IMG/VR virus record: IMGVR_UViG_3300048591_000336
Coordinates: 1 to 36,063 of that record
From: a virus
Strand: one strand, 5' to 3'
Length of the DNA stretch: 36,063 bases
The notes under the pieces are model-generated. The model made no database searches. It was not told the origin of the DNA and saw nothing but the letters and a program-made list of their open reading frames with translations. Numbering within the stretch: the stretch's first letter is position 1; every line of letters begins with the position of its first letter. A program made the position numbers and the translations under genes. Shown in pieces: positions 9,735 through 15,494 of the stretch.

Positions 9735-10271
9735 ATGGCAACACACCCGGCGAATGCGGTATTCGTAAGTGGAGACGGGAAGGTCTCGTTCAACGAGAAC
9801 GGGCGCAAGCTCGACAGTAATGGCAATGTGGTATGGGGAGATTACCAGGGGCTGCGCGGGGCCAATGCGCGCGTGCGACCGGAGATTGTCGAGGCATACC
9901 GGAAGGAGGAGGAAGCACAGCGACAGCAGCAGCAGGCGCCGCCCGTGGTGCAGGAGTACAGGCCGCCCGGTGGGCAGGGGACGCAGCAGGGGACGCAGCA
10001 GCCGACGAATCAATGGGCAGGGGTGGGGGCGTGGGATGCACCGATGCAGGCGCAGCCGTGGCGACAGTATCGACCGCAGCAACCGGCATGGGAGCCACCG
10101 CCAAGCGGGTTGGGGACGCCACAGCAGACGCCTTACTGGAATCAGTTCACGCCTCCACAGCAGTGGGAGCCACCACCAAGTGGCCTGGGGGCGCCACAGC
10201 AGGCGCAGGGCATGGTCGATCCGTGGAATCGGTACAAGCCGCCGAGGTCGTACAATCCCTATACGCCGTAG
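9735..10271 (+). CDS. Proline/glutamine-rich virion-region protein (178 aa)
   Basis: ATG 9735 follows a GGAGAGGAGAG ribosome site 17 bases after the giant gene. A short, possibly folded N-terminus (about residues 1-45, Gly/Asn/Val-rich) leads into a disordered Gln/Pro-rich tail. The tail has repeats of WEPPPSGLG followed by (T/A)PQQ (about residues 118-160) and ends in NPYTP. I recognise no family. The composition resembles the glutamine-rich protein upstream, and the position before the scaffold gene suggests a minor head component. The last 33 bases of the gene belong to a 44-base segment repeated downstream at 10318-10361, so the 3' end has been duplicated. Confidence 0.7.
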   Translation: MATHPANAVFVSGDGKVSFNENGRKLDSNGNVVWGDYQGLRGANARVRPEIVEAYRKEEEAQRQQQQAPPVVQEYRPPGGQGTQQGTQQPTNQWAGVGAWDAPMQAQPWRQYRPQQPAWEPPPSGLGTPQQTPYWNQFTPPQQWEPPPSGLGAPQQAQGMVDPWNRYKPPRSYNPYTP

Positions 10272-10361
10272 GGGTAGCAGGCCTGCGTCCCTTCGAAGCC
10301 GGGAAGATCGCCGAACGAGCCGCCGAGGTTGTACAATCCCTATACGCCGTAGGGGTAGCAG
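10237..10361. repeat. 44-base direct repeat (10237-10280, 10318-10361) flanking a capsid-derived insert
   Basis: The two copies differ at one base and are offset by 81 bases. Copy one contains the last 33 bases of the preceding gene plus a TAGCAG box. Copy two ends in the TAGCAG box of the first full promoter. Between them lies the 33-base copy of capsid sequence. Confidence 0.85.
10284..10316 (+). repeat. 33-base exact copy of major capsid gene sequence (12679-12711)
   Basis: All 33 bases equal 12679-12711, which in the capsid gene encode part of VRPFEAGKIAEQ (about residues 338-349). Here they are in a non-coding gap between two copies of a 44-base repeat. A chance match of this length is very unlikely. 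Confidence 0.9.
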
Positions 10362-10384
10362 CCCAGTGCAAGCTGTGCTAGACT
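10356..10384 (+). promoter_or_regulatory. Phage promoter P1 (TAGCAG-17-TAGACT)
   Basis: TAGCAG at 10356-10361, a 17-base spacer ending TGTGC, and TAGACT at 10379-10384. A GGGGTAGCAG upstream box and a TGC immediately before the -10 are shared with P2, P3 and partly P4. Confidence 0.65.
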
Positions 10385-10448
10385 TTTATGCAGTGAAATG
10401 CGACTAAACTGCCACGTCCGCCGCATTCACGCCCGCTAAACTCGCCTT

Positions 10449-10481
10449 CGCCCGGAATCGCCTCCGGGCGTTGGTATTTCT
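10449..10481 (+). terminator. GC hairpin plus TTGGTATTTCT after P1
   Basis: An 8-bp stem (CGCCCGGA / TCCGGGCG, 10449-10456 with 10463-10470) and a 6-base loop, followed by TTGGTATTTCT. It would end a P1 transcript of about 90 bases if it terminates. The T tract is interrupted, so efficiency is uncertain. Confidence 0.5.
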
Positions 10482-10491
10482 AGGGTAGGGG

Positions 10492-10520
10492 TAGCAGCCC
10501 AGTGCAAGCTGTGCTATACT
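10492..10520 (+). promoter_or_regulatory. Phage promoter P2 (TAGCAG-17-TATACT)
   Basis: TAGCAG at 10492-10497, a 17-base spacer identical to that of P1, and TATACT at 10515-10520. The -10 box is the closest of the family to TATAAT. Confidence 0.65.
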
Positions 10521-10584
10521 TTTATGCAGTGAAATGCGACTAAACCGCCAAGTCCGCCGCATTCACGCCCGCATAACTCGCCTT

Positions 10585-10616
10585 CGCCCGGACCGCCTCC
10601 GGGCGTTGGTATTTCT
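10585..10616 (+). terminator. GC hairpin plus TTGGTATTTCT after P2
   Basis: An 8-bp stem at 10585-10592 / 10598-10605 with a 5-base loop, followed by TTGGTATTTCT. The loop differs from the P1 copy by an indel and the stem is conserved. Confidence 0.5.
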
Positions 10617-10626
10617 AGGGTAGGGG

Positions 10627-10655
10627 TAGCAGCCCGGTGCAAGCTGTGCTAGACT
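10627..10655 (+). promoter_or_regulatory. Phage promoter P3 (TAGCAG-17-TAGACT)
   Basis: TAGCAG at 10627-10632, a 17-base spacer with one change from P1, and TAGACT at 10650-10655. The sequence downstream is unrelated to the P1/P2 leaders. Confidence 0.6.
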
Positions 10656-10726
10656 GTGGGGGTGGTGCGCATCAGTCGTCGCCTGGCGCCTCACAGCCCA
10701 GATAACCGTCCTGCTATTTGTATCAA

Positions 10727-10757
10727 GGCCCGGAGCAGTCCGGGTCTTGGTATTTCT
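10727..10757 (+). terminator. GC hairpin plus TTGGTATTTCT after P3
   Basis: An 8-bp stem (GGCCCGGA / TCCGGGTC with one G-T pair, 10727-10734 with 10739-10746) and a 4-base loop, followed by the same TTGGTATTTCT tail. The leader before it is not homologous to P1/P2, so the hairpin and tail are conserved independently. Confidence 0.5.
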
Positions 10758-10783
10758 GGGGCGGGGCGGCAGGGGTGCAGGGG

Positions 10784-10812
10784 TAGCAGGCGCAGAACGA
10801 ACGTGCTAGAAT
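10784..10812 (+). promoter_or_regulatory. Phage promoter P4 (TAGCAG-17-TAGAAT), before the scaffold gene
   Basis: TAGCAG at 10784-10789, a 17-base spacer and TAGAAT at 10807-10812. The spacer differs from P1-P3 but contains GAACGT just before the TGC, like the operator-like palindrome in P5. It is the last promoter before the scaffold-capsid genes. Confidence 0.65.
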
Positions 10813-10824
10813 ATGGGGAAGCGG

Positions 10825-10860
10825 GAGCGGATGTCCGGTAGACGGGCGTCCGCTCTTTTT
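10825..10860 (+). terminator. 13-bp hairpin plus TTTTT between P4 and the scaffold gene
   Basis: Arms 10825-10837 and 10843-10855 pair over 13 positions (two G-T) around a 5-base loop, then TTTTT. It starts only about 13 bases after the P4 -10 box and lies 33 bases before the scaffold start. It is therefore either an attenuator or a stabilising 5' hairpin of the late mRNA. Confidence 0.6.
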
Positions 10861-10892
10861 GATTGGTCAAATGATTTCCAGGAGAGAAGAAC

Positions 10893-11660
10893 ATGGCAGA
10901 GGAATTGACAAGCGGCCAGCCAGCGGGCAATACGACGCCATCACCAGAGACCGGTGGTCAAGCGTCAGCCAGCGGACGGCAGCCTCAGTTCGCAGGGAGA
11001 GGCGAGGGGCGAGGGGCGAGGGGCGAGGCCGGGCAACCGAGCACGCCGCCAGTCCCCAGCAGCGGCGGCGGAGCGACCCCGGCCGCGGCTGATGCACCCG
11101 CTGATGGCAAGCCAGAGGACGCCAAGCAGAAGGGTTTCAACCTGTTTGAGGATGATAACTTCCGCAAGGTGCAAGGCGCCTGGCAGAGACAGATGGCGCA
11201 GTTGCAGCAGCAGAATACAGAGATGGCAAAGCGGGTTCGAGACAGCGAACTGAAGGGGCTCGATGATTTCGAGAAACTTCAGTACGAAAAGAAGGAACTC
11301 GAGGGCGCCATCCAGAACATGCAGCAGCAGCGAGAACTGGAGATCATTGCCTATCAGAGGCAGCAGGACATCGAACAGATCGCCAGAGAGACAGGCGTGG
11401 ACGCAACCGAGATCGGGCAGGCGACAGATTACGCCAATGCATGGCAGCGGGCCGCGCTGAAATTGCGTGTGCAGGTGGGAGATCTACAGAAACAGATCGA
11501 CCGCATGGAAGGACGCAAGAAAGAGGCGAACGCACCGTATTTGGGCGGCGGCGCATCGACTCCGGCGAGTGACGATCTATCAGCAGCATTTGACGCGGCC
11601 AAGCGCAGCCGAGACCCGGCAGCGTGGGCCAAAGCGGTGAGAGAATCACGAAGGAGTTAA
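10893..11660 (+). CDS. Putative capsid scaffolding protein (255 aa)
   Basis: ATG 10893 follows a CAGGAGAGA ribosome site and ends 6 bases before the major capsid gene. The N-terminal ~70 residues are low in complexity and disordered, and include a GRGEGRGARGEAG tract made by the GGGGCGA heptamer repeat. Residues about 85-215 form a long highly charged helix with strong coiled-coil character (DFEKLQYEKKELEGAIQ). The C-terminus is Ala/Ser-rich with basic residues. Disordered N-terminus, central coiled coil, basic tail and position directly before the capsid gene are the classic scaffold layout, guiding procapsid assembly. The assignment rests on architecture and context, not a sequence signature. 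Confidence 0.75.
   Translation: MAEELTSGQPAGNTTPSPETGGQASASGRQPQFAGRGEGRGARGEAGQPSTPPVPSSGGGATPAAADAPADGKPEDAKQKGFNLFEDDNFRKVQGAWQRQMAQLQQQNTEMAKRVRDSELKGLDDFEKLQYEKKELEGAIQNMQQQRELEIIAYQRQQDIEQIARETGVDATEIGQATDYANAWQRAALKLRVQVGDLQKQIDRMEGRKKEANAPYLGGGASTPASDDLSAAFDAAKRSRDPAAWAKAVRESRRS
11001..11028. repeat. GGGGCGA heptamer tract in the scaffold gene
   Basis: Four tandem heptamer units (28 bases), the longest tract in the window. They are translated as GEGRGARGE-type residues in the disordered N-terminus. Confidence 0.85.
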
Positions 11661-11666
11661 CAAACT

Positions 11667-12812
11667 ATGGCTACCGGAACCCGGACTAGCTACACCGACA
11701 GTGGCGTGAACATGCGCTCGATTGCCGACGCCGTGTTCATGATCGATTGGACAGAGGCGCCGTTGCTCAACATCTTGGGCTTTGGGCCAGAGAACGTGCG
11801 CAAGTTCGAGCTAGTAAATTTTCCTTCGACCAAGATCGAGTGGATTGAAGACACGATGTCGCCGTATACGACCACGATGGATGAGTCCGGCTTTGACGAC
11901 AGCGAGACCGATCTGACTGTGGCCGCCGGAACCGGCGCCTACTTCAGACAGGGCGATATCATTTCGGTGGAGAGCGAGTACATGCTAGTCAGTGCCGTGA
12001 GCACTGACACGCTGACCATTGTGCGTGGCTATGGCAGCACGACCGCGGCCGCACACACCACAGGCAACACGGTGACGCTGTTGACACGCGCCATGCCCGA
12101 AGGCGCCAACGCCACGACCGGCCACTCGACCACGACCACCCAGCCGTACAACTACAGCCAGATCATCAGCGAGGCCGCGCAAGCAACAAAGACGGCAATT
12201 GCGATCAAGAAGTATGGCGTCGAGGATGAAATGGATTACCAGGTTGGTAAACTTTTCGCTAACAGCGGGCAGGCGGGCAAGCTTGCGCAGTTCCTGCAAC
12301 GGACGTTCTACTATGGAAAGCGGGTGCAACGCACAGCCTCGGCGTATGGCAGCATGGGCGGCTTCGGTGCGTTCGTGACAACCAACGTGGCGAACCTGGC
12401 CAGCGCCAGCCTGCAACGATCGGACATCCACACGAAGATCCGCCAGATTCGAGATGCGGGCGGCATGTGCACGCATGTGATCACCGGGTCGTGGGGGCTG
12501 GAGAAGATCAACGGCATGTATGAGGGAATGATCCGCACCACCCGCGACGAGACGCGCGGCGGCAGCGAGATCACGATGATTAAAACTCCGCATGGCGAGG
12601 TCGAGGTGGTGTACGACTGGATGGCGCCGGCGGGGTATATGTACTTCATCAACGCTGAGAAAGTCGGCTGGCTGCCGGTGCGTCCCTTCGAAGCCGGGAA
12701 GATCGCCGAACAGGGCGACTACTACCTGACCGACGTGGTTGGGGAATACACGCTGGCGATTGCGAACGAGAAGAGCCACGGACTGATCTACGGATTCAGC
12801 ACGACTAGCTGA
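11667..12812 (+). CDS. Major capsid protein, HK97-fold / SU10-like (381 aa)
   Basis: ATG 11667 follows an AAGGAG ribosome site overlapping the end of the scaffold gene. The length is typical for HK97-fold capsid proteins. The N-terminal segment with APLLNILG, an insertion-like domain at about residues 79-140 (LTV.., QGDIISVESEYMLV.., TLTIVRGYGSTTAAAHT..GN), the helical middle and the C-terminal GEYTLAIANEKSHGLIYG resemble the SU10-type major capsid family. The protein would form the icosahedral shell with the scaffold upstream and the portal as partners. A 33-base stretch (12679-12711) is copied exactly at 10284-10316. The capsid call is strong from position and composition. The subfamily is inferred. 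Confidence 0.85.
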   Translation: MATGTRTSYTDSGVNMRSIADAVFMIDWTEAPLLNILGFGPENVRKFELVNFPSTKIEWIEDTMSPYTTTMDESGFDDSETDLTVAAGTGAYFRQGDIISVESEYMLVSAVSTDTLTIVRGYGSTTAAAHTTGNTVTLLTRAMPEGANATTGHSTTTTQPYNYSQIISEAAQATKTAIAIKKYGVEDEMDYQVGKLFANSGQAGKLAQFLQRTFYYGKRVQRTASAYGSMGGFGAFVTTNVANLASASLQRSDIHTKIRQIRDAGGMCTHVITGSWGLEKINGMYEGMIRTTRDETRGGSEITMIKTPHGEVEVVYDWMAPAGYMYFINAEKVGWLPVRPFEAGKIAEQGDYYLTDVVGEYTLAIANEKSHGLIYGFSTTS

Positions 12813-12815
12813 GCA

Positions 12816-12839
12816 GGGCGAGGGGCGAGGGGCGAGGGG
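12816..12839. repeat. GGGGCGA heptamer tract after the capsid gene
   Basis: About three and a half units (24 bases) begin 3 bases after the capsid stop codon, in the 69-base gap before the next gene. Confidence 0.8.
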
Positions 12840-12881
12840 TACACCTTCGCCCTTTCGCTGTTGCCCATATAAGGAGCACAG

Positions 12882-13457
12882 ATGATTACCAATCAGCTAC
12901 AACAATTTGAGAGCGGGATCGACGGGGCCGGGCCGGCGCAATGGTACGGGCCGGATGTTCCTGACGGCGACCGGGGCGCCTGGGCAACGGCGGCAGTGGG
13001 CAGCCTGTATTGTCGGCGCAACAGCACGAGCACGCGCTGGTATGAGAAGCGCAAGAGCGACGGCCGCGACGATGACTGGGCGCTGACATGGGGAGAGATT
13101 CGGGAGACGGTGACGGTTGCCGACTTCACGGACGGCGGCAGCGCGGCGGGCACGTATGTGCTGGTCGAGCAGATTCCGCTGGGGGCGTGGGTGCTGCGCA
13201 CGGTGCTGCGTAATGTGACGGGCTTTACGGGCAACACGAGCGCTACGCTCACCGTGGGCGACGGCACAGACGTAGATCGCTATAACACGGGCACGCCTTC
13301 GGTATTTACGACGGCCAACGCCATCGACATGGCCGCACCGAGCGGCACGCAGGTGCACGTGGCGGCGGCATCGGTGACGCTGACGGTTACGGGCGGTTCC
13401 GACTTTACGGCCGTGGTAGCCGGGCAATTGACGATCTCGATCTATTTCCTTGGGTAG
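12882..13457 (+). CDS. Probable head decoration / capsid-associated protein (191 aa)
   Basis: ATG 12882 follows an AAGGAG ribosome site. The N-terminal ~60 residues are polar, with a stretch of Arg/Lys/Asp (YEKRKSDGRDDDW). Residues about 75-191 are a Thr/Val/Gly-rich beta sandwich-like domain (TLTVGDGTDVDRYN, VTLTVTGGSDFT, GQLTISIYFLG). It has no Cys pair, signal peptide or enzymatic motif. Genes of this size directly after the capsid gene often encode decoration or head-fibre proteins, and that is the basis of the call. Confidence 0.5.
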   Translation: MITNQLQQFESGIDGAGPAQWYGPDVPDGDRGAWATAAVGSLYCRRNSTSTRWYEKRKSDGRDDDWALTWGEIRETVTVADFTDGGSAAGTYVLVEQIPLGAWVLRTVLRNVTGFTGNTSATLTVGDGTDVDRYNTGTPSVFTTANAIDMAAPSGTQVHVAAASVTLTVTGGSDFTAVVAGQLTISIYFLG

Positions 13458-13530
13458 GTTCGCAGAGTTTGCGAGAGTTCGCAGAGGGGTGAAGGTCGGG
13501 TTCGTCCGTGCGCGCCTGCTCAACCGAAGG

Positions 13531-13547
13531 CCCACGTCAAACGTGGG
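13531..13547. other. Short hairpin in the 150-base gap before 13610
   Basis: CCCACGT and ACGTGGG form a perfect 7-bp stem with a CAA loop. It is flanked by CAAC and GTTG, which can extend the stem past a bulge. No T tract follows, so a terminator is unlikely. The rest of the gap (13458-13609) holds a 10-base direct repeat (GTTCGCAGAG) near 13458-13490 and no open frame. Confidence 0.5.
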
Positions 13548-13609
13548 GTTGATGTAGGTTGCGTGGGCGCCTAGCCTCTCTGCGGATTTCTATATAGGAG
13601 TTGACTCCC

Positions 13610-13948
13610 ATGAGTTGCTATAAAACAATTGTGCTACAGAGCGCAGCAGTTGCGACGGGTGACGGCACGGCGGCGGATTGCACGCCGGTGGCAGATGGTC
13701 CGTACTACACGTTGACAGCGCAGGTGCAGGGAATTACGACGGCGACGATCACCTGGGAGGGGACGGTGGATGGAGCCAACTGGGTGGCTATTCAGGCCAC
13801 GAACCTGAACAGCGCAGCGGCAGCCACGACGGCCACGGCAGACGGTTTGTTCCGGCTGACGGTGCTGGGGTTGCGGCAGGTGCGGGCGCGCATCAGCGCG
13901 TGGACGACCGGCGCCGTAACGGTGACGGGTGTACTGGCCGATATGTGA
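13610..13948 (+). CDS. Small beta-rich virion-region protein (112 aa)
   Basis: ATG 13610 is chosen over an upstream in-frame TTG at 13601 because ATAGGAG (13594-13600) is then spaced 9 bases from the start. The protein is Thr/Ala/Val-rich with predicted strands throughout (YYTLTAQVQ, TATITWEGTVDG, LFRLTVLGLRQVRARIS, AVTVTGVLADM), like small immunoglobulin-like phage decoration domains. It follows the putative decoration gene, so a second decoration or head protein is the likeliest role. No family was recognised with certainty. Confidence 0.6.
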   Translation: MSCYKTIVLQSAAVATGDGTAADCTPVADGPYYTLTAQVQGITTATITWEGTVDGANWVAIQATNLNSAAAATTATADGLFRLTVLGLRQVRARISAWTTGAVTVTGVLADM

Positions 13949-13955
13949 TCATGGC

Positions 13956-14249
13956 ATGGATAAACGGCGAGGGTTCCCCGCGCTCCATCGACGCCGACGC
14001 TACCTGGAGCAAGAGGTCTACACCTATGAGAAGTGGATGCGGGATGGCAAAGACATTGACGCCGCGACGCAACACCGGATGGCGTTGGCCGCTGGCGATC
14101 ACTCTGAGGAGTTAGACGAGTTGGAAACCATTTTGCAATTTATGGAGCAGTTAGCAAACGGATACCATTTGTCCCGACTACAATGGACCCTCCTCCTGTC
14201 GGCGGTGGTGGCGTCAATGATATTGACGATTATGGCGGCGATGCGATGA
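13956..14249 (+). CDS. Small membrane protein with coiled coil and C-terminal TM helix (97 aa)
   Basis: ATG 13956 is inside the same frame as a GTG at 13929 that would overlap the previous gene. No strong ribosome site precedes it, so translational coupling is likely. Residues 1-25 are strongly basic, residues about 25-70 are a charged helix (EELDELETILQFMEQL), and residues about 74-95 are one hydrophobic helix (LLLSAVVASMILTIMAAM). It overlaps the next, also membrane-bound, gene by ATGA. Two membrane proteins within the structural module are unusual. They could be a lysis or adsorption-related pair, or conserved accessory proteins. Function unknown. Confidence 0.6.
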   Translation: MDKRRGFPALHRRRRYLEQEVYTYEKWMRDGKDIDAATQHRMALAAGDHSEELDELETILQFMEQLANGYHLSRLQWTLLLSAVVASMILTIMAAMR

Positions 14250-14578
14250 GCTGGGATGAAGCGATCCGGGCGTTCTGGTATGCGATGCTGTTTCCTGGCT
14301 TTTGGTATCTGGCGATGATCGCATTGAACCAACGGCAGAAGATGCGCTGTGCGATTTATGCGAGCCTGGCGGTTTTCTTTCTGCTGCTGCTGATCGGGCT
14401 GGTGTTGCTGCGCTACTGGCGCCCCGTACCGTTGCTGCTTCACTTGAACACGGGTGTAGTGAGCTGGCTGGGGGTGCTGGTGCTGGCGCAGTGCACACGG
14501 TATGTGCGGGCGTGGTGGTGTGACCACCATCGAGCCAGGGCGCAGCGGGACCGGTACGTATTGATTGAGGAGGCATAG
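14246..14578 (+). CDS. Small three-helix membrane protein (110 aa)
   Basis: ATG 14246 overlaps the previous stop (ATGA). An in-frame ATG at 14183 lies inside the upstream gene and is less likely. Three hydrophobic segments are visible: about residues 10-27 (FWYAMLFPGFWYLAMI), 36-60 (IYASLAVFFLLLLIGLVLL) and 66-82 (LNTGVVSWLGVLVLA). A basic, Arg-rich cytoplasmic tail follows. Its size and helix count fit holin-like proteins but also many others. The next gene starts on the last base of its stop codon. Holin or anti-holin pairing with the preceding gene is speculative. Confidence 0.6.
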   Translation: MSWDEAIRAFWYAMLFPGFWYLAMIALNQRQKMRCAIYASLAVFFLLLLIGLVLLRYWRPVPLLLHLNTGVVSWLGVLVLAQCTRYVRAWWCDHHRARAQRDRYVLIEEA

Positions 14579-15414
14579 TGCTGAATCTACGTGATCAGGC
14601 GGTGCTGCTCAACGACATGCAGTCGCGGCTACGCGATAGTGGACAAAGCCGGTGGACGGAAACGGAGTTGTTGCACTGCCTGAACCAGGCGATTGAGCAA
14701 TGGCACGGACGGGTGAGTTCGACGGCCAGCTATGAGATCCCAGGCGGATGGGTGAACGACCAGTTTGAGATAGCGCTGGCGGATTGGTTACCGGATGATG
14801 TGCAACCCCAGGCACAGTGGCCGGTTGACCCGCTGCTACCCAACGGGACGACGCTGAGCACATGGAAGGACATCTTGACATGGCAGGTAGAGCCAGCCGA
14901 GGATGGCACGCGCACGCTGCGGCTGGACCTTGTCCCGTATAACGGACAGGTGCGGCTGCTGTATCGAGTGCGCAACGGGCGGCTGCCCGCCGTAATCCCT
15001 GCGCTCAGCGCAGGGATTACGGCGACGGATGCCAGCCTGACGGTGGATCAGCCGCTGCCGATGATCGAGCGCACAGGCTGGATGCGGATCGGGGCGGAGT
15101 GGATCGGATACCGAGGGGTGAGCGTAGGCGCCAGCACGACGGCGCTGCAGAACCTGGTGCGCGGGCAGCACGAGACGACGGCGGCGACGCATGACACAGG
15201 CGACGCGGTGTTGTGGGGCGTGGCGGCGCCGAACTGGGCGCTGTTCCAGCAGTTGAGCGATCAAGCGTGCGCGTACGCACACGAGCGCTGTTTGACGGAT
15301 GGCAGTCCCAAGGAGCGTGACCTGCACGAGCGGATGCTGAGTTACTTTCAGGGTCGAGCGGATATGTTCTGGCGGCGACACACGCCACGGGCGCCACGCT
15401 GGAGATACACATGA
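14578..15414 (+). CDS. Putative head-tail connector / adaptor protein (278 aa)
   Basis: The start is GTG 14578, sharing a base with the previous TAG and preceded by GAGGAGG. The N-terminal ~55 residues are helical (LLNDMQSRLRDSG..WTETELLHCLNQAIEQW), as in phage adaptor or gateway proteins. Residues about 140-215 form a beta domain (TATDASLTVDQPLP.., WMRIGAEWIGY.., LVRGQHETTAATHDTGDAV). The same pattern occurs in the major capsid insertion at residues 79-140. The C-terminal helix is charged. Position between head and tail genes supports a connector role. A 17-base-arm perfect palindrome lies in the coding sequence at the domain boundary. Confidence 0.6.
   Translation: MLNLRDQAVLLNDMQSRLRDSGQSRWTETELLHCLNQAIEQWHGRVSSTASYEIPGGWVNDQFEIALADWLPDDVQPQAQWPVDPLLPNGTTLSTWKDILTWQVEPAEDGTRTLRLDLVPYNGQVRLLYRVRNGRLPAVIPALSAGITATDASLTVDQPLPMIERTGWMRIGAEWIGYRGVSVGASTTALQNLVRGQHETTAATHDTGDAVLWGVAAPNWALFQQLSDQACAYAHERCLTDGSPKERDLHERMLSYFQGRADMFWRRHTPRAPRWRYT
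14988..15024. repeat. Perfect inverted repeat, 17-base arms, 3-base loop, in the connector gene
   Basis: Arms 14988-15004 and 15008-15024 are exact reverse complements around TCA. They encode residues about 137-149 (AVIPALSAGITA), between the helical N-terminal and the beta domain. Such a hairpin is not required by the protein and may be a small inserted palindromic repeat. Confidence 0.85.
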
Positions 15415-15494
15415 GAGCACAACCGGGTTGCTGGCCACCCTTGATCGGGCTGGCCTTCGTGATGGCGCTGTGGATTCGGATCGGGGTGCGGTAG
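15411..15494 (+). CDS. Tiny hydrophobic peptide (27 aa), uncertain
   Basis: ATG 15411 overlaps the connector stop (ATGA), with GGAG 7 bases upstream. The stop TAG abuts the next ATG at 15495. The peptide MRAQPGCWPPLIGLAFVMAL... is a single hydrophobic segment. It may be a real coupled gene or simply a bridging frame that brings ribosomes to the next start, which has no ribosome site of its own. Confidence 0.45.
   Translation: MRAQPGCWPPLIGLAFVMALWIRIGVR

Larger units (their letters stand above)
10352..10622 (+). repeat. Tandem promoter-hairpin units, about 136 bp, two full copies plus the start of a third
   Basis: Unit one is about 10352-10487 and unit two about 10488-10622. They differ by a few substitutions and small indels. 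A third promoter copy begins at 10623. Each unit holds a TAGCAG/TA-box promoter, about 65 bases of leader, an 8-bp GC hairpin and TTGGTATTTCT. No open frame of note lies inside. Confidence 0.85.

Noticed and set aside
10276-10304. Promoter at the first TAGCAG (10276)
   Set aside because: The -35-like box is there because of the 44-base repeat, but nothing resembling a -10 box lies 17 bases downstream.
10269-10407. Alternative coding frames through the promoter array
   Set aside because: They depend on the duplicated segments, lack ribosome sites and have compositions unlike the other genes.
10272-10760. CRISPR-like or tRNA array in the promoter gap
   Set aside because: The period is 136 bp with full-length homology and no spacers. 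The hairpins do not fold as tRNAs.
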